Source: an uncultured Bacillota bacterium
GTDB taxonomy: Bacteria > Bacillota > Clostridia > Christensenellales > UBA1242
Reading direction: 5' to 3'
Length of the DNA: 34,878 nt
NCBI GenBank assembly: GCA_949298925.1
Contig: CASFYE010000017.1
Location: 1 to 34,878, forward strand
The position numbers and the translations under genes are program-made. Positions 27,801 to 34,878 of the stretch are shown here, one piece after another; position 1 is the first letter of the stretch; each line of letters opens with the position of its first letter. A model generated the notes under the pieces. The model made no database searches. It had not been told where the DNA came from and saw only the letters and a list, made by a program, of their open reading frames with translations.

Positions 27801-30800
27801 AATGTTTGAGTTTGCATCTATATAATAAGGAGTTGCTCCTTTAAAATAATCAACTTTCAAGCCTAGATTTGTCGCATCTTCTCCATTAGGATTATAAGAA
27901 ACGACTTGGCAATTCGTAATTGTCCCATTGTTGACAACTGCAAAACCGCCAATACTTATGTTCGAATAACCTGAAGACGTCACGTTCACAGCAATCTGAG
28001 TTTGGTAATAGTTTACCCTAACATTTTTAATAGTAGAATTTTCAGTCACAGTTGAAAACAAACCGAGTTGTAAAGTGCCAGAACCTTGCAAATTAAAACT
28101 CTTTATGTTTATCGAATATCCGTTTCCGTCAAGCGAACGGAAGTTGGCTGATGACAAAGGTGTGTAATTTTCAAGTGTGATGTCGTTTAAAAGGATGTAA
28201 TCTTGTGCGACCCCTTCGTCTGCAACCTGCAAGAAATCCTCCGCCGATTGAATAATAAGTGGTCGATCTAAATCAGAGTAAATAGTCACATTCACAGCAA
28301 AATTTGTTTCGATTTGGTAAAGCGCATCACCTTCGGAATCAATTCTGATTTCATCAACAAGCGTTAAATAGATTGGTGAAGATGTCGTTGCAATGCCTGT
28401 AACTGACAAGACACCATTAGTATAAGTCAATCTAAATCGTCCGTTTGAATAAGTGTAATTGCCATCTTTATCTTCTGTAAAAGTCAAACGTGTGCCATTC
28501 ATTTCAAGCCTTTCATAGATAGGCACAGCTCTACCCTGTTTGTAATTTATCGAAAAGCCACTGGCATCATCTTGATGATATCCGTCGTTTTCAAAACCTG
28601 CTCGCGCCTCGTTAAGCTTTTGAACCAACTGACTTTCAGTTGAATCAGACTCATCATAAGAATACTTTTCTGGATCAAAATCATAATCAAACATTAAGCC
28701 ATGTGTTATACCAACCCAACTTGTAAATACATACGTGTTTGAAGCCTCGTCATACACCGCCCCATTCAATTTTGCAGATGTTGGTTTTATGTCAACAATA
28801 GTAACATATGCATTTGAATTTTTCCTCTCTTCAACTCCATTTAATTGACGCACAACACTTGCTTGAATTTCAAACGTGCCGTTTTTGCTAGCTGTACCAA
28901 CTCCTGCATTTAATGAAGCATAAAGCATGGCAGTCAAAGTTTTTGTTCCGTCTGCATTTGGCGTTTCTTTCCATGAAGATTGCGGTGCGATTGTAATGCC
29001 CACTGCTCCAACGGCAGTCAAATAATCAATATTTTGATCTTGCCTTAAACGTATGGAAAGTTCTGCTGTTCCCCCCTTTGCTAATATTGTGCTAACCTGT
29101 CCATCAACCATAATTTCGGCTTCTGGCAAATACGTAACATAAAGTTGATAAACAGTTGACTGGCCAATTTGCACGTTGTTTGAATCAAAGAACGAAGCTT
29201 TTAACACAAATATCACGTCACTAGAAATGTTTTGTGAAGCATAAAGCCTAAAATCATAGGTTCCATTATCATTTCGTGCAACTTGAACACCTCCTACAAC
29301 ATTTGTAACCGCCCCAGAATCGACGAGATATTGTTTGTCATAATTCTTGTAATTTTTTAACTTAGTGATAGTGAGAGTTGCATTGCTTGGCTGTTGTGTT
29401 ACTGCATCAACTGCCTGATACGTCAATGTCATATGATGATAATATGCATATGAAGGATCAACCACAATCGACATGAAAGATGCACGACCAGGCGAAACAA
29501 CTGAAACCTGTTCGTCGGTCCTTGTGTAAACGATTTGGCCATTGACATTGTTGACGTTTGAAGCACGATAATTGGACACATCAACAAAATTTATTTGCTG
29601 ACTGCTAAGAGTGAGCCCCACCTTTTGTGGCTCATTTTTAGCTGTCCCTGACTTTGATTTTAAAATCAAAGTGTAATTTTCATCAGACTCAATCTTTGAC
29701 CTGTAATTTTCATCAATTTTTAGTGTTATAGTATAAATATATTTAGAATTTAATGAATCAAAAGCACTTCTTGAAACCGAAATATCTAAAACATCTTCGA
29801 CAAACTTTGCCGTTGTTGTTTTGCTATCATTATCAATTTCAAAAGAATTTCCACCGTCAGCAAAAGACAACAATGTGTCTCCTCCTGCCAAGCTACGTGC
29901 AATTTGTAAAATAAGAGCATCTTCGTCTGAGTCTGTAATGAGTTCAACGTCAATTTTTGAAGTAACAGAAGGCTCTATACGAACATTGTCAAACTCAACA
30001 AAAATCTCATCAGCACCTAAAAATGGTCTGACTGACATTGTGTTGGTGAATTCCTCTTTTACAGCACTTGCAAAAGATTCATCTAAATTATTTATGATTA
30101 CGCTAGTTTTGATTGAAACATACTGACTGCCCTCTAACGCATTCTTTATGCCTTTTTCAAAGCTAACCTGCCCAACCATACCATTTATGCTGTAAGAAAC
30201 TAGTTCATGAATTGTTTCTGAAGAATCAATTTCGCCTTGCAAACTAAAGTCTGGAAGATAAATAGCGCGTGGCTGAGCTTCATTTGCAAGATAAACGCTT
30301 TCTTTAAATCTAAATTCTATGTAATCGCTCTTTCCTTCCTGTAAATCAAAACCGCTTGTTGCGACTCCGTTGTGAAGGCCAGAAAAATCTTCTAAAACAT
30401 AAACAACCTTAAACTCAAAATCCTTGCTCTGTGTGTAATCATGTTTGTTATGCACTGTGAGTTTAACATCTCCAATGCCTTTTATTACTATATTGTTGCC
30501 AACAATTTCTGCAATTTGATCATTTTCTGTTACAACAATTATATTTTCTTCGCCAAACAGTTCTTTCACAGATATTGTGTTAAGACGTGTCAGCGCTGTC
30601 ATGGACGCATCTGACAAATTGGCTGTGTTTTTCAATTTATAGAAAAACAAAACCCCTTTGGCACCATCATCAACCGGCAAAGACTTGCTAGTCTTTTGCA
30701 CCGCCACGCCATTCAAATTCGCCAAAGCCTCAGCTTGATAAAATTTTAAATGTGGATAGCCATTTCTAACGTTTTTATTGAAACCTTCATCTCCAGCTTG

Positions 30801-33800
30801 CAACCAATATTCACTATCAAAATTAGATGTTGAGACTGATGTTGTTCCATAATAATAATTGTTTGATGAGCTACTCAACGTTCCTTCTATGCAAGTAAAA
30901 TCACTTGTTGTAGTAACCATCGAAAAGCTATTCGTTATGGTTGAATTGTCTGATTTTCCAACAAATGCGCCTGCATCTCCTATTAAACATTCTTTTTCAA
31001 ATGTGAGAGCTCCTTCATCATTCCAAGAGGCAGAGTAGTTGTAAACATAACTGTGAGTCACACTGCTACCCCCAGTGCCATATCCAACAAAGCCACCGAC
31101 AATTTCAGCTGTAATTTTGTTTATTATGCCATCTGTGCCACCTTCAAAAATGTAAAATTCGCCATAAACATTTTCTATTGTGCCAGAGTTTTTACCAACA
31201 AAAGTGCCAGCATATGAGGTGTTAGTTTCGCTGTCAGCAGACGAGAGATCTACATTTACACCTTCTATTTTGACATCTTTTATAGTTTTATTATTTATGC
31301 CAACAATAGAACCTGCAAAAACATTTGTAGCAACTGTATAGCCACCAGAAACTTGACTCATCGAAATGGTTTCGCCACTATTTTGCGTGGTTAACACGAC
31401 ATTTGAAATCTCACCATTGTTTTCATTTGCAACAAAGCCACCGCCTGTGACCTCACCATAGATGGTCAATTGAGAAACTTTGCCAGCCTCTGTGATTGTG
31501 TTGAACAAAGACTCTCCGCTTAAGTAAATTGCTACATTTTCGTCATAACCTTTCAATGATCCAGCAAAATCCTTGCCATTATTTTCATAATCTTCAAGAG
31601 ATATAGAATTCATAAGAACGTAGTGTAAGTTTTCATCTATATTTTTAAATTGTTCGGCAGTGTAAATCCTTGTTGCAGTTGCTTCACTTCTTCCATCTGC
31701 AACTACGACAGGTATCGACAAAACAACATCTCTGTAATAAACTTTTTCTCCATCTCCAACAAAGAAATAACCGTTGGAAACGCTTTCGTAATTATTATAT
31801 AATTCCGACAAAGCCACCTGTTTTGCTTCATCTTGATCATCTTGATAGAAAGTGATATATTCCGTGCCTCCAATCAATCTGATCGCATCGGTTGGTAAAA
31901 CGAAAATAGTTCCCGTTCCTCCCTCGCCCAAACTTTTGTTGAAACCGACAATTCCAAGTTCATCTATTTCAATTAAGTTTGCCGGAGTCCCTTCACTAGG
32001 AGCAAATATGTAAGTAAGATCCTTGTTGTATGCGTTAAGTGGAGAAACAGATGTAACGATAGTGAATTGTTTGTCAGACTCATTCGCACTAAAAAGTTCT
32101 AAGTGAATTTCACCGTTTTCTGTTTCATTTTCCCAAACGAGATTTTGAACGCGCACTGCACTAGTAATTGTAACATCAATTTCCTCAAAATATGCCAAAT
32201 TTCCAAAGTCGCTATATTCAATCAAAAGCGTGTCATTGAAAACACTTTTATCGTAAGTTGTCAATGCTACGATGTCGAATCTTAGTTCGGTTGCTGTAAC
32301 GCTTACATTTTCAATTTTGTAGTTGAAGTTGGCTCCATCTCCTTGCAAAACGGCGTATTCTTTTACAGAAGAAGAAAACTTAAATTTGCTAACGTCAAAA
32401 TATGTTATTCCAATGTTGTCAAGACGATAGCGCACCTCAATGTTTGCTGTTGACAAATTGATGTAATCGTTTAATGAAACCGAATCTCTTGCAACAAGTG
32501 ACACATTCTCTGGATTTGCCCTTAAACTTGTTGGCCCTGTGTAGCCCTCTAAATAAAACCACCTTTGCAAACTTACAGCATTATGTCTATCATTATATCC
32601 CAAAAACTCGAAAAGCACATAACCACGAACGTCTTCTGTTGTTGTCAATCTGCCAGTTGAAAAGTCAAATGTAACAGCATCACTCTTTTCGAGATCACCA
32701 TTTTGAATTGCACCCAACAATTCCTCGTAACTTGATATTGAAAGTTCATCGCTTATGATTTCGTAGAAAGAAAAGGTTTTAAACTCAGCTCGCTTTGTCG
32801 CCCCATTGTTCGTTGCAACATTCAAACTAACCGAATTCGACGAACGCATAACGAGTTTAGTCAGTGTAAAATCTCCCGTTTCGTTTGGTTGATATCCATT
32901 ACCTTTTTCAACCACCGAATTGCTGTCGCTTCCGATAAGACCAATTGACGCATATGTCAGCGGTGTGAATGCGGAAACATCAATAGTGTTTGTCGATTTA
33001 AATCCACTTTCATGGCAAAGCCTGATTTTGTAATCTTCTGTAAAGTTTTGCACTTTGTTAGAGACAGTGATTACAACCTCTCCGCCAATTAATTCCAATT
33101 TGACATCAACTTTAGCTTCACCAGTTAAATTTTCAATCTCATAAAAAAGTCCGTCATAGATTTGCGAAACATCGATGGCCCCTGACGTAGTGGTACTTAA
33201 TTTAACTTCGCTTACTACATTTCCTATGTTTAAAGTGGAAAGGAAAAAAGATGTTTCACTTGTTATATTAAAATCTCCATTTGGAGCTTCTTTTGTTACA
33301 AGCGAAAAATCGACCCTTACACTGTCAGATTGAGTCGAAACAAAATTCACAGATGCCGACTCATTTGAACCTGCTTTGGCTTTAAAATAAACGATTGCAT
33401 TGTTAGGAATGTTTTCGCTTTCAAAAACACCATCGTTTTCATTGAATTCGACAAGTGTTACACCAGAGCCAGATGTTTGATAATATACAACAAACAATTC
33501 GCCCAAGTTGCCATTTGAAGTAATTTTAAATGTTGCGCCAGCAACGGTGTTAGGCCCCAAAACAACTTGAAAAGGTCTGCCGTATGGCATGTCGCTTGAA
33601 TAATTGTTGTAGACATCGAATTCGCTTCCTTGCGAAACCTTTTCGCCGTTTGAAGTAACGCTAATTCTGTCCACAACATCTGCAAGTGTTACATCAAAAG
33701 GTTCGGTAACCTGTGAATAGTTTATGTCTTTGTAAGCAACTGTAAACTTAATAGTCAAAGTAGAAATATCCAAGTCTGCACTTTTCGCAACAATTTTATA

Positions 33801-34724
33801 ATAAGGATTTCCATAAGTGTCGTTGCCCTGGAGAGTTATGTCCAAAACGTCTGAAACAATTTTTCCGTTTAAATAAACTGCCCATGTCGTAGAGAGCTGT
33901 GTTTGATCAAGCCCACCAAAATCAAGCTTGACATAAAGCTTAGAGTCCTCTTGTGTTTCATCGTTTTTAATCAAATTAAAAGGTTTTTCATAAGTTTCAT
34001 ATCCAGCCAGCCCGTCTCTACTAAACGTCAGATTTGGTGCGTTGAATTGGTCAACGACTTTAAGTGAAACGTTTGCGAATAGATCAGTGTAAACTGACCT
34101 AGCCACGAGTTCAATCGTTTGACCAGCATATCCATCATCGACAGTCAAAATATTGTCAACAAGTGTCAGATCCAACTGACTTTGATTTTCTGCAAACTCC
34201 CAGATCACATCTTTTCTGTTGCTCTCTCCGTTTGGCCTGCTTGTAAAATTTAAGTATTTATTTGGATCGAGCAAATTGGCTTTGCCTCTCAAAACGAATT
34301 GATCTTTGTTTGAAGACGAGTCCTTTTGTTCAAGCCCCAAAATATTGCTGTAAACAAAAACATTGATAATTTTTGATGCACTCCCCTCGGTGCTTTTTAA
34401 TTCCACCACACCTCTGCCTTCGCTTTCGCCATAGATTGTAATTAAAGTAGAATTTGAATTTGCATCAAATTTAGCTGAAGGAGTGAGAATTGACTGTGAA
34501 TCTGTGTTGGCGACAACCTGTCCATAAGAAACGTTTTCAACCTTTGCCGTAATTTGTGCATATGGCTTGTCGGAAGTCAAGTCGATTTCTATGTAATCTT
34601 CAGAAACAAAATCCGATGACGTAACATTTATCACCGCTTGTGGCTTTTGCTCATTGCACGCTGAAAGGACAACCCCACCTAAGAGGAAGAAAACACTTAA
34701 AAACGCCAAAAGGACTTTTTTCAT
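15879..34724 (-). CDS. Giant GLUG-repeat surface lipoprotein (6,281 residues)
   Basis: One uninterrupted frame of 18.8 kb. The signal peptide ends in VLSAC, so Cys23 should be lipidated and the protein tethered outside the membrane. Rough layout: beta-rich Ig-like region (30-1000); a first GLUG block (1010-1270) entered by a YTAEQFKNI...VLMNSISL signature; more Ig-like sequence (1290-2150); a second block (2160-2500) entered by IQSAEDF...ILLNDITL; a third long stretch (2630-4350) entered by INSAQDL...FTTDIDLSEL; a fourth (4480-4830) with DGDGHTISNL; a Ser/Thr-rich linker near 4990-5010; GLUG-poor beta-rich sequence (5050-5800); a last short block (5820-5990); a Gly-rich patch (6005-6060); and a unique C-terminus. 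GLUG-type turns (VGGLVGFAKDTKIINV-like) number about 40. Such blocks are expected to fold as right-handed beta-helices, as in large adhesins. No LPXTG, SLH or dockerin is seen. ATG 34724 follows GGAGG. Confidence 0.9.
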   Translation of the reverse strand: MKKVLLAFLSVFFLLGGVVLSACNEQKPQAVINVTSSDFVSEDYIEIDLTSDKPYAQITAKVENVSYGQVVANTDSQSILTPSAKFDANSNSTLITIYGESEGRGVVELKSTEGSASKIINVFVYSNILGLEQKDSSSNKDQFVLRGKANLLDPNKYLNFTSRPNGESNRKDVIWEFAENQSQLDLTLVDNILTVDDGYAGQTIELVARSVYTDLFANVSLKVVDQFNAPNLTFSRDGLAGYETYEKPFNLIKNDETQEDSKLYVKLDFGGLDQTQLSTTWAVYLNGKIVSDVLDITLQGNDTYGNPYYKIVAKSADLDISTLTIKFTVAYKDINYSQVTEPFDVTLADVVDRISVTSNGEKVSQGSEFDVYNNYSSDMPYGRPFQVVLGPNTVAGATFKITSNGNLGELFVVYYQTSGSGVTLVEFNENDGVFESENIPNNAIVYFKAKAGSNESASVNFVSTQSDSVRVDFSLVTKEAPNGDFNITSETSFFLSTLNIGNVVSEVKLSTTTSGAIDVSQIYDGLFYEIENLTGEAKVDVKLELIGGEVVITVSNKVQNFTEDYKIRLCHESGFKSTNTIDVSAFTPLTYASIGLIGSDSNSVVEKGNGYQPNETGDFTLTKLVMRSSNSVSLNVATNNGATKRAEFKTFSFYEIISDELSISSYEELLGAIQNGDLEKSDAVTFDFSTGRLTTTEDVRGYVLFEFLGYNDRHNAVSLQRWFYLEGYTGPTSLRANPENVSLVARDSVSLNDYINLSTANIEVRYRLDNIGITYFDVSKFKFSSSVKEYAVLQGDGANFNYKIENVSVTATELRFDIVALTTYDKSVFNDTLLIEYSDFGNLAYFEEIDVTITSAVRVQNLVWENETENGEIHLELFSANESDKQFTIVTSVSPLNAYNKDLTYIFAPSEGTPANLIEIDELGIVGFNKSLGEGGTGTIFVLPTDAIRLIGGTEYITFYQDDQDEAKQVALSELYNNYESVSNGYFFVGDGEKVYYRDVVLSIPVVVADGRSEATATRIYTAEQFKNIDENLHYVLMNSISLEDYENNGKDFAGSLKGYDENVAIYLSGESLFNTITEAGKVSQLTIYGEVTGGGFVANENNGEISNVVLTTQNSGETISMSQVSGGYTVATNVFAGSIVGINNKTIKDVKIEGVNVDLSSADSETNTSYAGTFVGKNSGTIENVYGEFYIFEGGTDGIINKITAEIVGGFVGYGTGGSSVTHSYVYNYSASWNDEGALTFEKECLIGDAGAFVGKSDNSTITNSFSMVTTTSDFTCIEGTLSSSSNNYYYGTTSVSTSNFDSEYWLQAGDEGFNKNVRNGYPHLKFYQAEALANLNGVAVQKTSKSLPVDDGAKGVLFFYKLKNTANLSDASMTALTRLNTISVKELFGEENIIVVTENDQIAEIVGNNIVIKGIGDVKLTVHNKHDYTQSKDFEFKVVYVLEDFSGLHNGVATSGFDLQEGKSDYIEFRFKESVYLANEAQPRAIYLPDFSLQGEIDSSETIHELVSYSINGMVGQVSFEKGIKNALEGSQYVSIKTSVIINNLDESFASAVKEEFTNTMSVRPFLGADEIFVEFDNVRIEPSVTSKIDVELITDSDEDALILQIARSLAGGDTLLSFADGGNSFEIDNDSKTTTAKFVEDVLDISVSRSAFDSLNSKYIYTITLKIDENYRSKIESDENYTLILKSKSGTAKNEPQKVGLTLSSQQINFVDVSNYRASNVNNVNGQIVYTRTDEQVSVVSPGRASFMSIVVDPSYAYYHHMTLTYQAVDAVTQQPSNATLTITKLKNYKNYDKQYLVDSGAVTNVVGGVQVARNDNGTYDFRLYASQNISSDVIFVLKASFFDSNNVQIGQSTVYQLYVTYLPEAEIMVDGQVSTILAKGGTAELSIRLRQDQNIDYLTAVGAVGITIAPQSSWKETPNADGTKTLTAMLYASLNAGVGTASKNGTFEIQASVVRQLNGVEERKNSNAYVTIVDIKPTSAKLNGAVYDEASNTYVFTSWVGITHGLMFDYDFDPEKYSYDESDSTESQLVQKLNEARAGFENDGYHQDDASGFSINYKQGRAVPIYERLEMNGTRLTFTEDKDGNYTYSNGRFRLTYTNGVLSVTGIATTSSPIYLTLVDEIRIDSEGDALYQIETNFAVNVTIYSDLDRPLIIQSAEDFLQVADEGVAQDYILLNDITLENYTPLSSANFRSLDGNGYSINIKSFNLQGSGTLQLGLFSTVTENSTIKNVRVNYYQTQIAVNVTSSGYSNISIGGFAVVNNGTITNCQVVSYNPNGEDATNLGLKVDYFKGATPYYIDANSNIESRVAGFVVENSGSITNSKVGGEDIILIGKQVGETNYFDYSVRELELFELSAQGNVAGFVISNAGEIASCGATNVQITNLSSSDKSQTAGFVVSNSGKIRASGIQGITGEDDLVEGYALYHRTGSSITSKGIVAGFVVENSQNGEISDGYSNILISNSKVENSIVGAGFVYINEGRIETSYTASTVESNNARQLNFSGVDSVGNSLNTGTIELSYYYTVNQEFDSSGDVQSALNEANLINKEEVGNQNAYYGFVFNTEEGVDDGVWKMVDGYGIEPISLTKMTISHRYYVASETDEEYFLPYSTLKNQDDSLAQVYDTSYGEEINPILINSAQDLKEAMGDSTSTALSSQFTETEILGAYRFTTDIDLSELNNALGNAEIKSVNKTFKGVIDGNGFTINNISLSSDEKAVGLFGSADGALIQNLNIEIDSVAAGSSVMVGGLVGFAKDTKIINVNMTQSETTEQTQQRGIYGRNVTGGIVGASIGDGALIGLTVSGATVQSNYYNVNTNVSSSELYSHSGWSFDPAKIRDYARQNDAKIYSASQVDDGFGLASFAGAIAGYVDIYNYSLHNQTNYTYSTALTNVDYKVSHLRVLNSLEVRGEVVGGAFGYTGIQTKVQDAGVYVSHGENITAKILSYNFIAGGLVGIANGDFYQVFTQHDEQLQDEIENSMASYYINGNVNAERGVLDLFENTSTSTDAYQPLYVGGLFGVFGNGSVYVAYSKLNAINPNSSSNGYAGGLAGGAFSVEGTDFVVEDGANSSMISTTMILREVYATGDVFANGANTGNVATNFGGLFGRFIPYGETKNSCVKLTMAAVNSFNEYGILGENYQSTSTNKIVTINSLVGESNNVICCQVFSTIENSDNKKSYGYMGNYSSGVVSVDVESGVYKENSESDDKKDADFVFEVQSLSTFANPESGYMVTNGAFINSNAWDIANWIHTTDKLFPSINLTSSPTYVYLDQDNADKVLRLMQNSSIEVRVRGRGINGNGDVYYAYVDLTDITTSESAYVSNFFGRLIGASDSAWFTESAGGSTNPYEPESLDYDSTQALNNSYPGIIINKAMFENVGSGVVFQNLNVVVLGTETETDGGTTTTLISSPFITNSIEDVDFVNVRFWFVDKVELDVKTNAGGLIAPSAENCNFIGITMCFSYEPVGTEGAIVTFNYSGESISAGLLVGELVQSSNFESLRVQNITIKHNDLIYKNKSSYLLKISGGGTSSSEANIYAGLYVGIIKNTLEDDKITPSGVSISAKLPQNITSQFPEGGDGTNTVFDSGISVNGTTNNYKSVYVGGLFGKIETISTTFTLQKQTSYSQSVKVNINVGTEVGTEEGGGTFAGGVVGSFNGEFNVVADGENAQIGSDIVLDKDHNELSAGMIFGGVATGSRIDISTNKQLKIEGYISVNNTATITTANIGGIVGKNQGVLNISNVDISFKTFKVSETASASINDQNFEASAVKEMLFTATTINAGALVGSNDSGTIAIEGKDDSTDPNTASFKINTAQENILLNATTINAGGLIGQTTGSGVVSISNYINNQAVIVAVGNADLGSTSVGGMIGLGQVEMSQDKTSSDKTLIKIESSASDVNIFVSEKTLYAGGLIGELTNTDSTEIPPAIAEVSISRNVFSGAIKVYGETSNQGDHIIGGILGLIEKDTGNTNIKTTISSNKTYGDVIYTTEATTTTEETKFNSLNKYYFGGVVGYVYANAKSTTISENVVAFTNNNQLRAILNTTTTGSTTSGSGASHFADAMVGDAVPSDDPAGVGNADSPVVYEDNNYYSSQLVLATSDNAIDLNYYTTGVSGYSPNVTEADGTATASSSALDTTTKNTTIIAKLTSGTPSVVAGVLGTKLNPIINDGTSTTYSTNGITYYTTQYPGTQTGPYAFIGDWVVMKNDTLTTLNEHSFISGVNTVLEYEDTYKDTASGDNPKDVKEGDTNRGGIVDTMNGGIVYACISSGTLSVGGTVTANVGGIVGSMASGYINECSSSLNVTYRAGNGGTASAVAVVLTGNTKKIFINNTYTSGNVTSYIDANLFAFVNGTTSTSISNSYTISRVGWNDYTSSNTAPASTITIGISGSSVKAGFSYDPDAMGDAYGKEVKEDETETQIKSSDWIYPAYYDKIGKSVGSIDISGWSKDASVNYGYPVRNFGAFKAYTTRETVDGITYDLIPNITKLKQASDTNIENSTNIPKINYKLVNDIDLAKTTYSSSLNGNINFKSVPNFDGDGHTISNLKVYTLFSEVQNISNLRVMDAVLGVVDDELKINKDVLSNQRAVVALEVTGEAENVIASGTLSYSASSITDKYIGGVFAHASDNGVIDGCKNYVKMDVTCDGIDIGGVVGKSVGTSITNCFNYAPINAVNKNANGGGGYVAGVVGSWSASATDSTVSNCGNENTVFNGYTITDSGIPDQEKANFWTNKSGNYSAAGIVGWTNTARSISNCYNTSMIKAGNKKINATSGSSKAAGIVAYTEGTVDRCTNTGFIEALGSTDGMHTAFSTSEKEGYTVNSVVISNANTTTIWYKNNSDGIVNVYVSQIGLNGDSLDEIGSSCSATGSVYKNGMFSTDAKSVTVTPPDNEPINSSSATASYIGLHGDDIKIYNIAPSNDVVIAETDELGAMTKFYIKSTRTIMYANQITKTQTRYWSVVDINGLHKEGTTYQTNKNYYAQQATQSQGYAGTGYTEPSTNSTSSSTTTSSSGNIQNVMIAGNAYAFVEDADGFTNSVNNQTKTSTVEGIVEIDGQTVSDLVAQGYKFNVVLNSNYNKEYISNAWADVSIVDGNEGKELSVSIKYVPVKSVNGLANISYTIKALKDDETIEQYLNASTLIFEEGETADKGTVKIYYSDTSGLTGGGQYKIGDKVFTYFIGTNGALSYFSYSGSDAEEVYNNFKNKESVSIIINEGDTIDATQSIVLNTSSQVESISTKNEKTYFSNTDRPWLQSYAVEGGHSSSGSGSHKLTNSFQIKGKLSSFDVSYKYDNTDGFRADWEILNVKEQAQSTGEFRFGLLSSNKCYVTAKMTYNEDSKITTILLECIWTWGNLLGNPEFNDLALEVKYTFHFDNTGDEITNYLEDDFATYSYSTLDSGDKQLNVDVKEGVDPSLVIVDGKAKAIMTDSENRTLTFNGEVSSISKIVISQAEWEDAINFNDSNGDGYVDQIAFKIKDDHATVYTVNDTTKSIMPTATNRELVFDLDDNLNSLTITRKALLYNSSSSLTYEDEGIVKVEGNPATATVYTLHPVLYKATYDEDGNINNFMDIEINTDNTFVLNGITYTATIDSKNLIITSVSQDGQNFTTIFPESLINLNGKLYSYTLYKNDEGVLQMSLLEAYLGEGGIVDVDGTTILYEIYGEPGNYSIYLYDSSLNPISENSDTGLFSINSSTFMLDEYLKESELTVTPVVEDGKLTVEVPDGSTAKFDSFSVIELKYQAKAPSVDIVLPINYNTYTLEKDDYVNKITYKINDATAVTTDSSTITFGPYPQASQIEITKKYKEYSNSEATLSVRLDSSGTLYYSGIVLTKDITIGTLSEDLALNYNLAGNGKIINFIRKDVAKNSLFSSMKNDFIKDVAIAGSLIYPERDTGILSKKISSSLINTSVYGTIDLNRSLYCGGVAYAIESNPTNLKSYVSISHDTSNVTSRSSNNNETGNMAGVAWEMSGGEDVYYYGTIIGTNGAHGTTYYHDRNKDGEEGQGVFALARKITSAPKEFTFEGIIKAGDGGSGSRGLDGKGGKDSVDGSAPYNGTYGSETGGSAGNAGGAYSYQINSTETNPTSPISIIGSYVIYSSDGSVGSRGNDGWGGVNLSCYNFSCKDVERDTDYRTKRLYDYPIKDTPANQQYGEIYIHGSVGNSYDQVTTNYWVYPKIDLGANSVGDDGKVKVENKNADDSYWLEITFVKKNAIGGNGAKIVNYNGDDTKNIQGNEIFIVYAGKIIHNNSFGQKYTITLNIKCFNVSTPTSAVLINKDGKQYVWDQEKNQYIWGKVA

Positions 34725-34786
34725 TTTGCCTCCAAAGTTATTATTTTTAATTATCCAGATTTTATAATCTTTTGTCGCAAAAAAAA

Positions 34787-34808
34787 TTTATATATCTAGA
34801 TATATAAA
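34787..34808. repeat. 22-bp perfect palindrome at the 5' end of the giant-gene transcript
   Basis: A perfect A/T-rich palindrome centred on CTAG spans 34787-34808, next to the -10 box (34809-34814) and covering the predicted transcription start near 34802. As DNA it could bind a dimeric regulator; as RNA only part would fold, near the very 5' end of a roughly 78-nt leader. Confidence 0.6.
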
Positions 34809-34838
34809 ATTATAAAGCATTTGTTCGAAAATTGTCAA
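34809..34838 (-). promoter_or_regulatory. Strong SigA promoter of the giant lipoprotein gene
   Basis: On the minus strand a perfect TTGACA (34838-34833), an 18-nt spacer and a perfect TATAAT (34814-34809) precede the giant gene. The predicted start near 34802 gives a leader of about 78 nt ending in the GGAGG site. Nothing else is seen between here and the window end. Confidence 0.8.
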
Positions 34839-34878
34839 ATAAAAGCTTGCAAAATCAACAAAAATCTATTAAAATAAA

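Noticed and set aside
15879..34724. Many open frames of 60-100 codons on both strands inside the giant gene
   Set aside because: They overlap a single continuous, signal-peptide-bearing frame, show odd composition and lack ribosome binding sites; they are antisense or frame-shadow readings.
1..34878. CRISPR array, insertion sequence or prophage
   Set aside because: No regularly spaced direct repeats, transposase, integrase or phage structural gene could be recognised.

Overview
The window reads as a chromosomal stretch of a low-GC, Gram-positive-type bacterium (Bacillota, most likely an uncultured Clostridia-like gut lineage; this placement is inference). The evidence is the AT-rich intergenic DNA, strong AAGGAG-type ribosome binding sites at most genes, SigA-type TTGACA/TATAAT promoters, lipoprotein signal peptides, a walJ-htrA pair like the one at the Bacillus walRKHIJ-htrC locus, and standard stop-codon use including TGA. 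No rRNA, tRNA, CRISPR array, insertion sequence or prophage gene was seen.

Layout. 1-3270: a small CxxC redox-domain protein (+) converges on the ribosome-associated GTPase HflX (-). A small lipoprotein (-) follows and is divergent from a class II fructose-bisphosphate aldolase (+). 3207-5290: a long hairpin terminator, then an unrecognised 645-residue cytosolic protein (-) whose promoter is embedded in short dyads. 5323-7147: walJ-type metallo-beta-lactamase nuclease and an HtrA-type lipoprotein protease, co-oriented. 7190-7274: an 85-bp element that folds as a perfect three-armed cloverleaf and contributes the uvrA stop codon. 7272-12489: uvrA, uvrB and a small tail-anchored winged-helix-like protein, all on the minus strand. 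12591-14160: an unrecognised coiled-coil protein (-) divergent from a second copy of the tail-anchored family (+). 14157-15584: two tandem, diverged RadC/JAMM proteins (-). 15879-34724: one uninterrupted minus-strand gene of 18.8 kb encoding a 6,281-residue lipoprotein with about 40 GLUG-type glycine-rich turns arranged in several predicted beta-helix modules, almost certainly a giant surface protein.

How the genes fit together. DNA-repair functions cluster here (UvrA and UvrB for nucleotide excision repair, two RadC proteins, and WalJ as a putative nuclease), next to envelope functions (HtrA protease, a small lipoprotein, the giant surface lipoprotein).

Two expression styles coexist. The hflX, lipoprotein, 645-aa, htrA, uvrB, 351-aa, radC and giant-protein genes carry ribosome binding sites. 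Four others (the CxxC protein, aldolase, walJ and uvrA) have no ribosome binding site, and their -10 boxes end only 6-7 nt before the ATG, so their mRNAs are predicted to be leaderless. Terminator hairpins are compact and several overlap stop codons. No gene-free stretch exceeds 300 bases; the longest is 15585-15878, which holds the radC2 promoter and the terminator of the giant gene.
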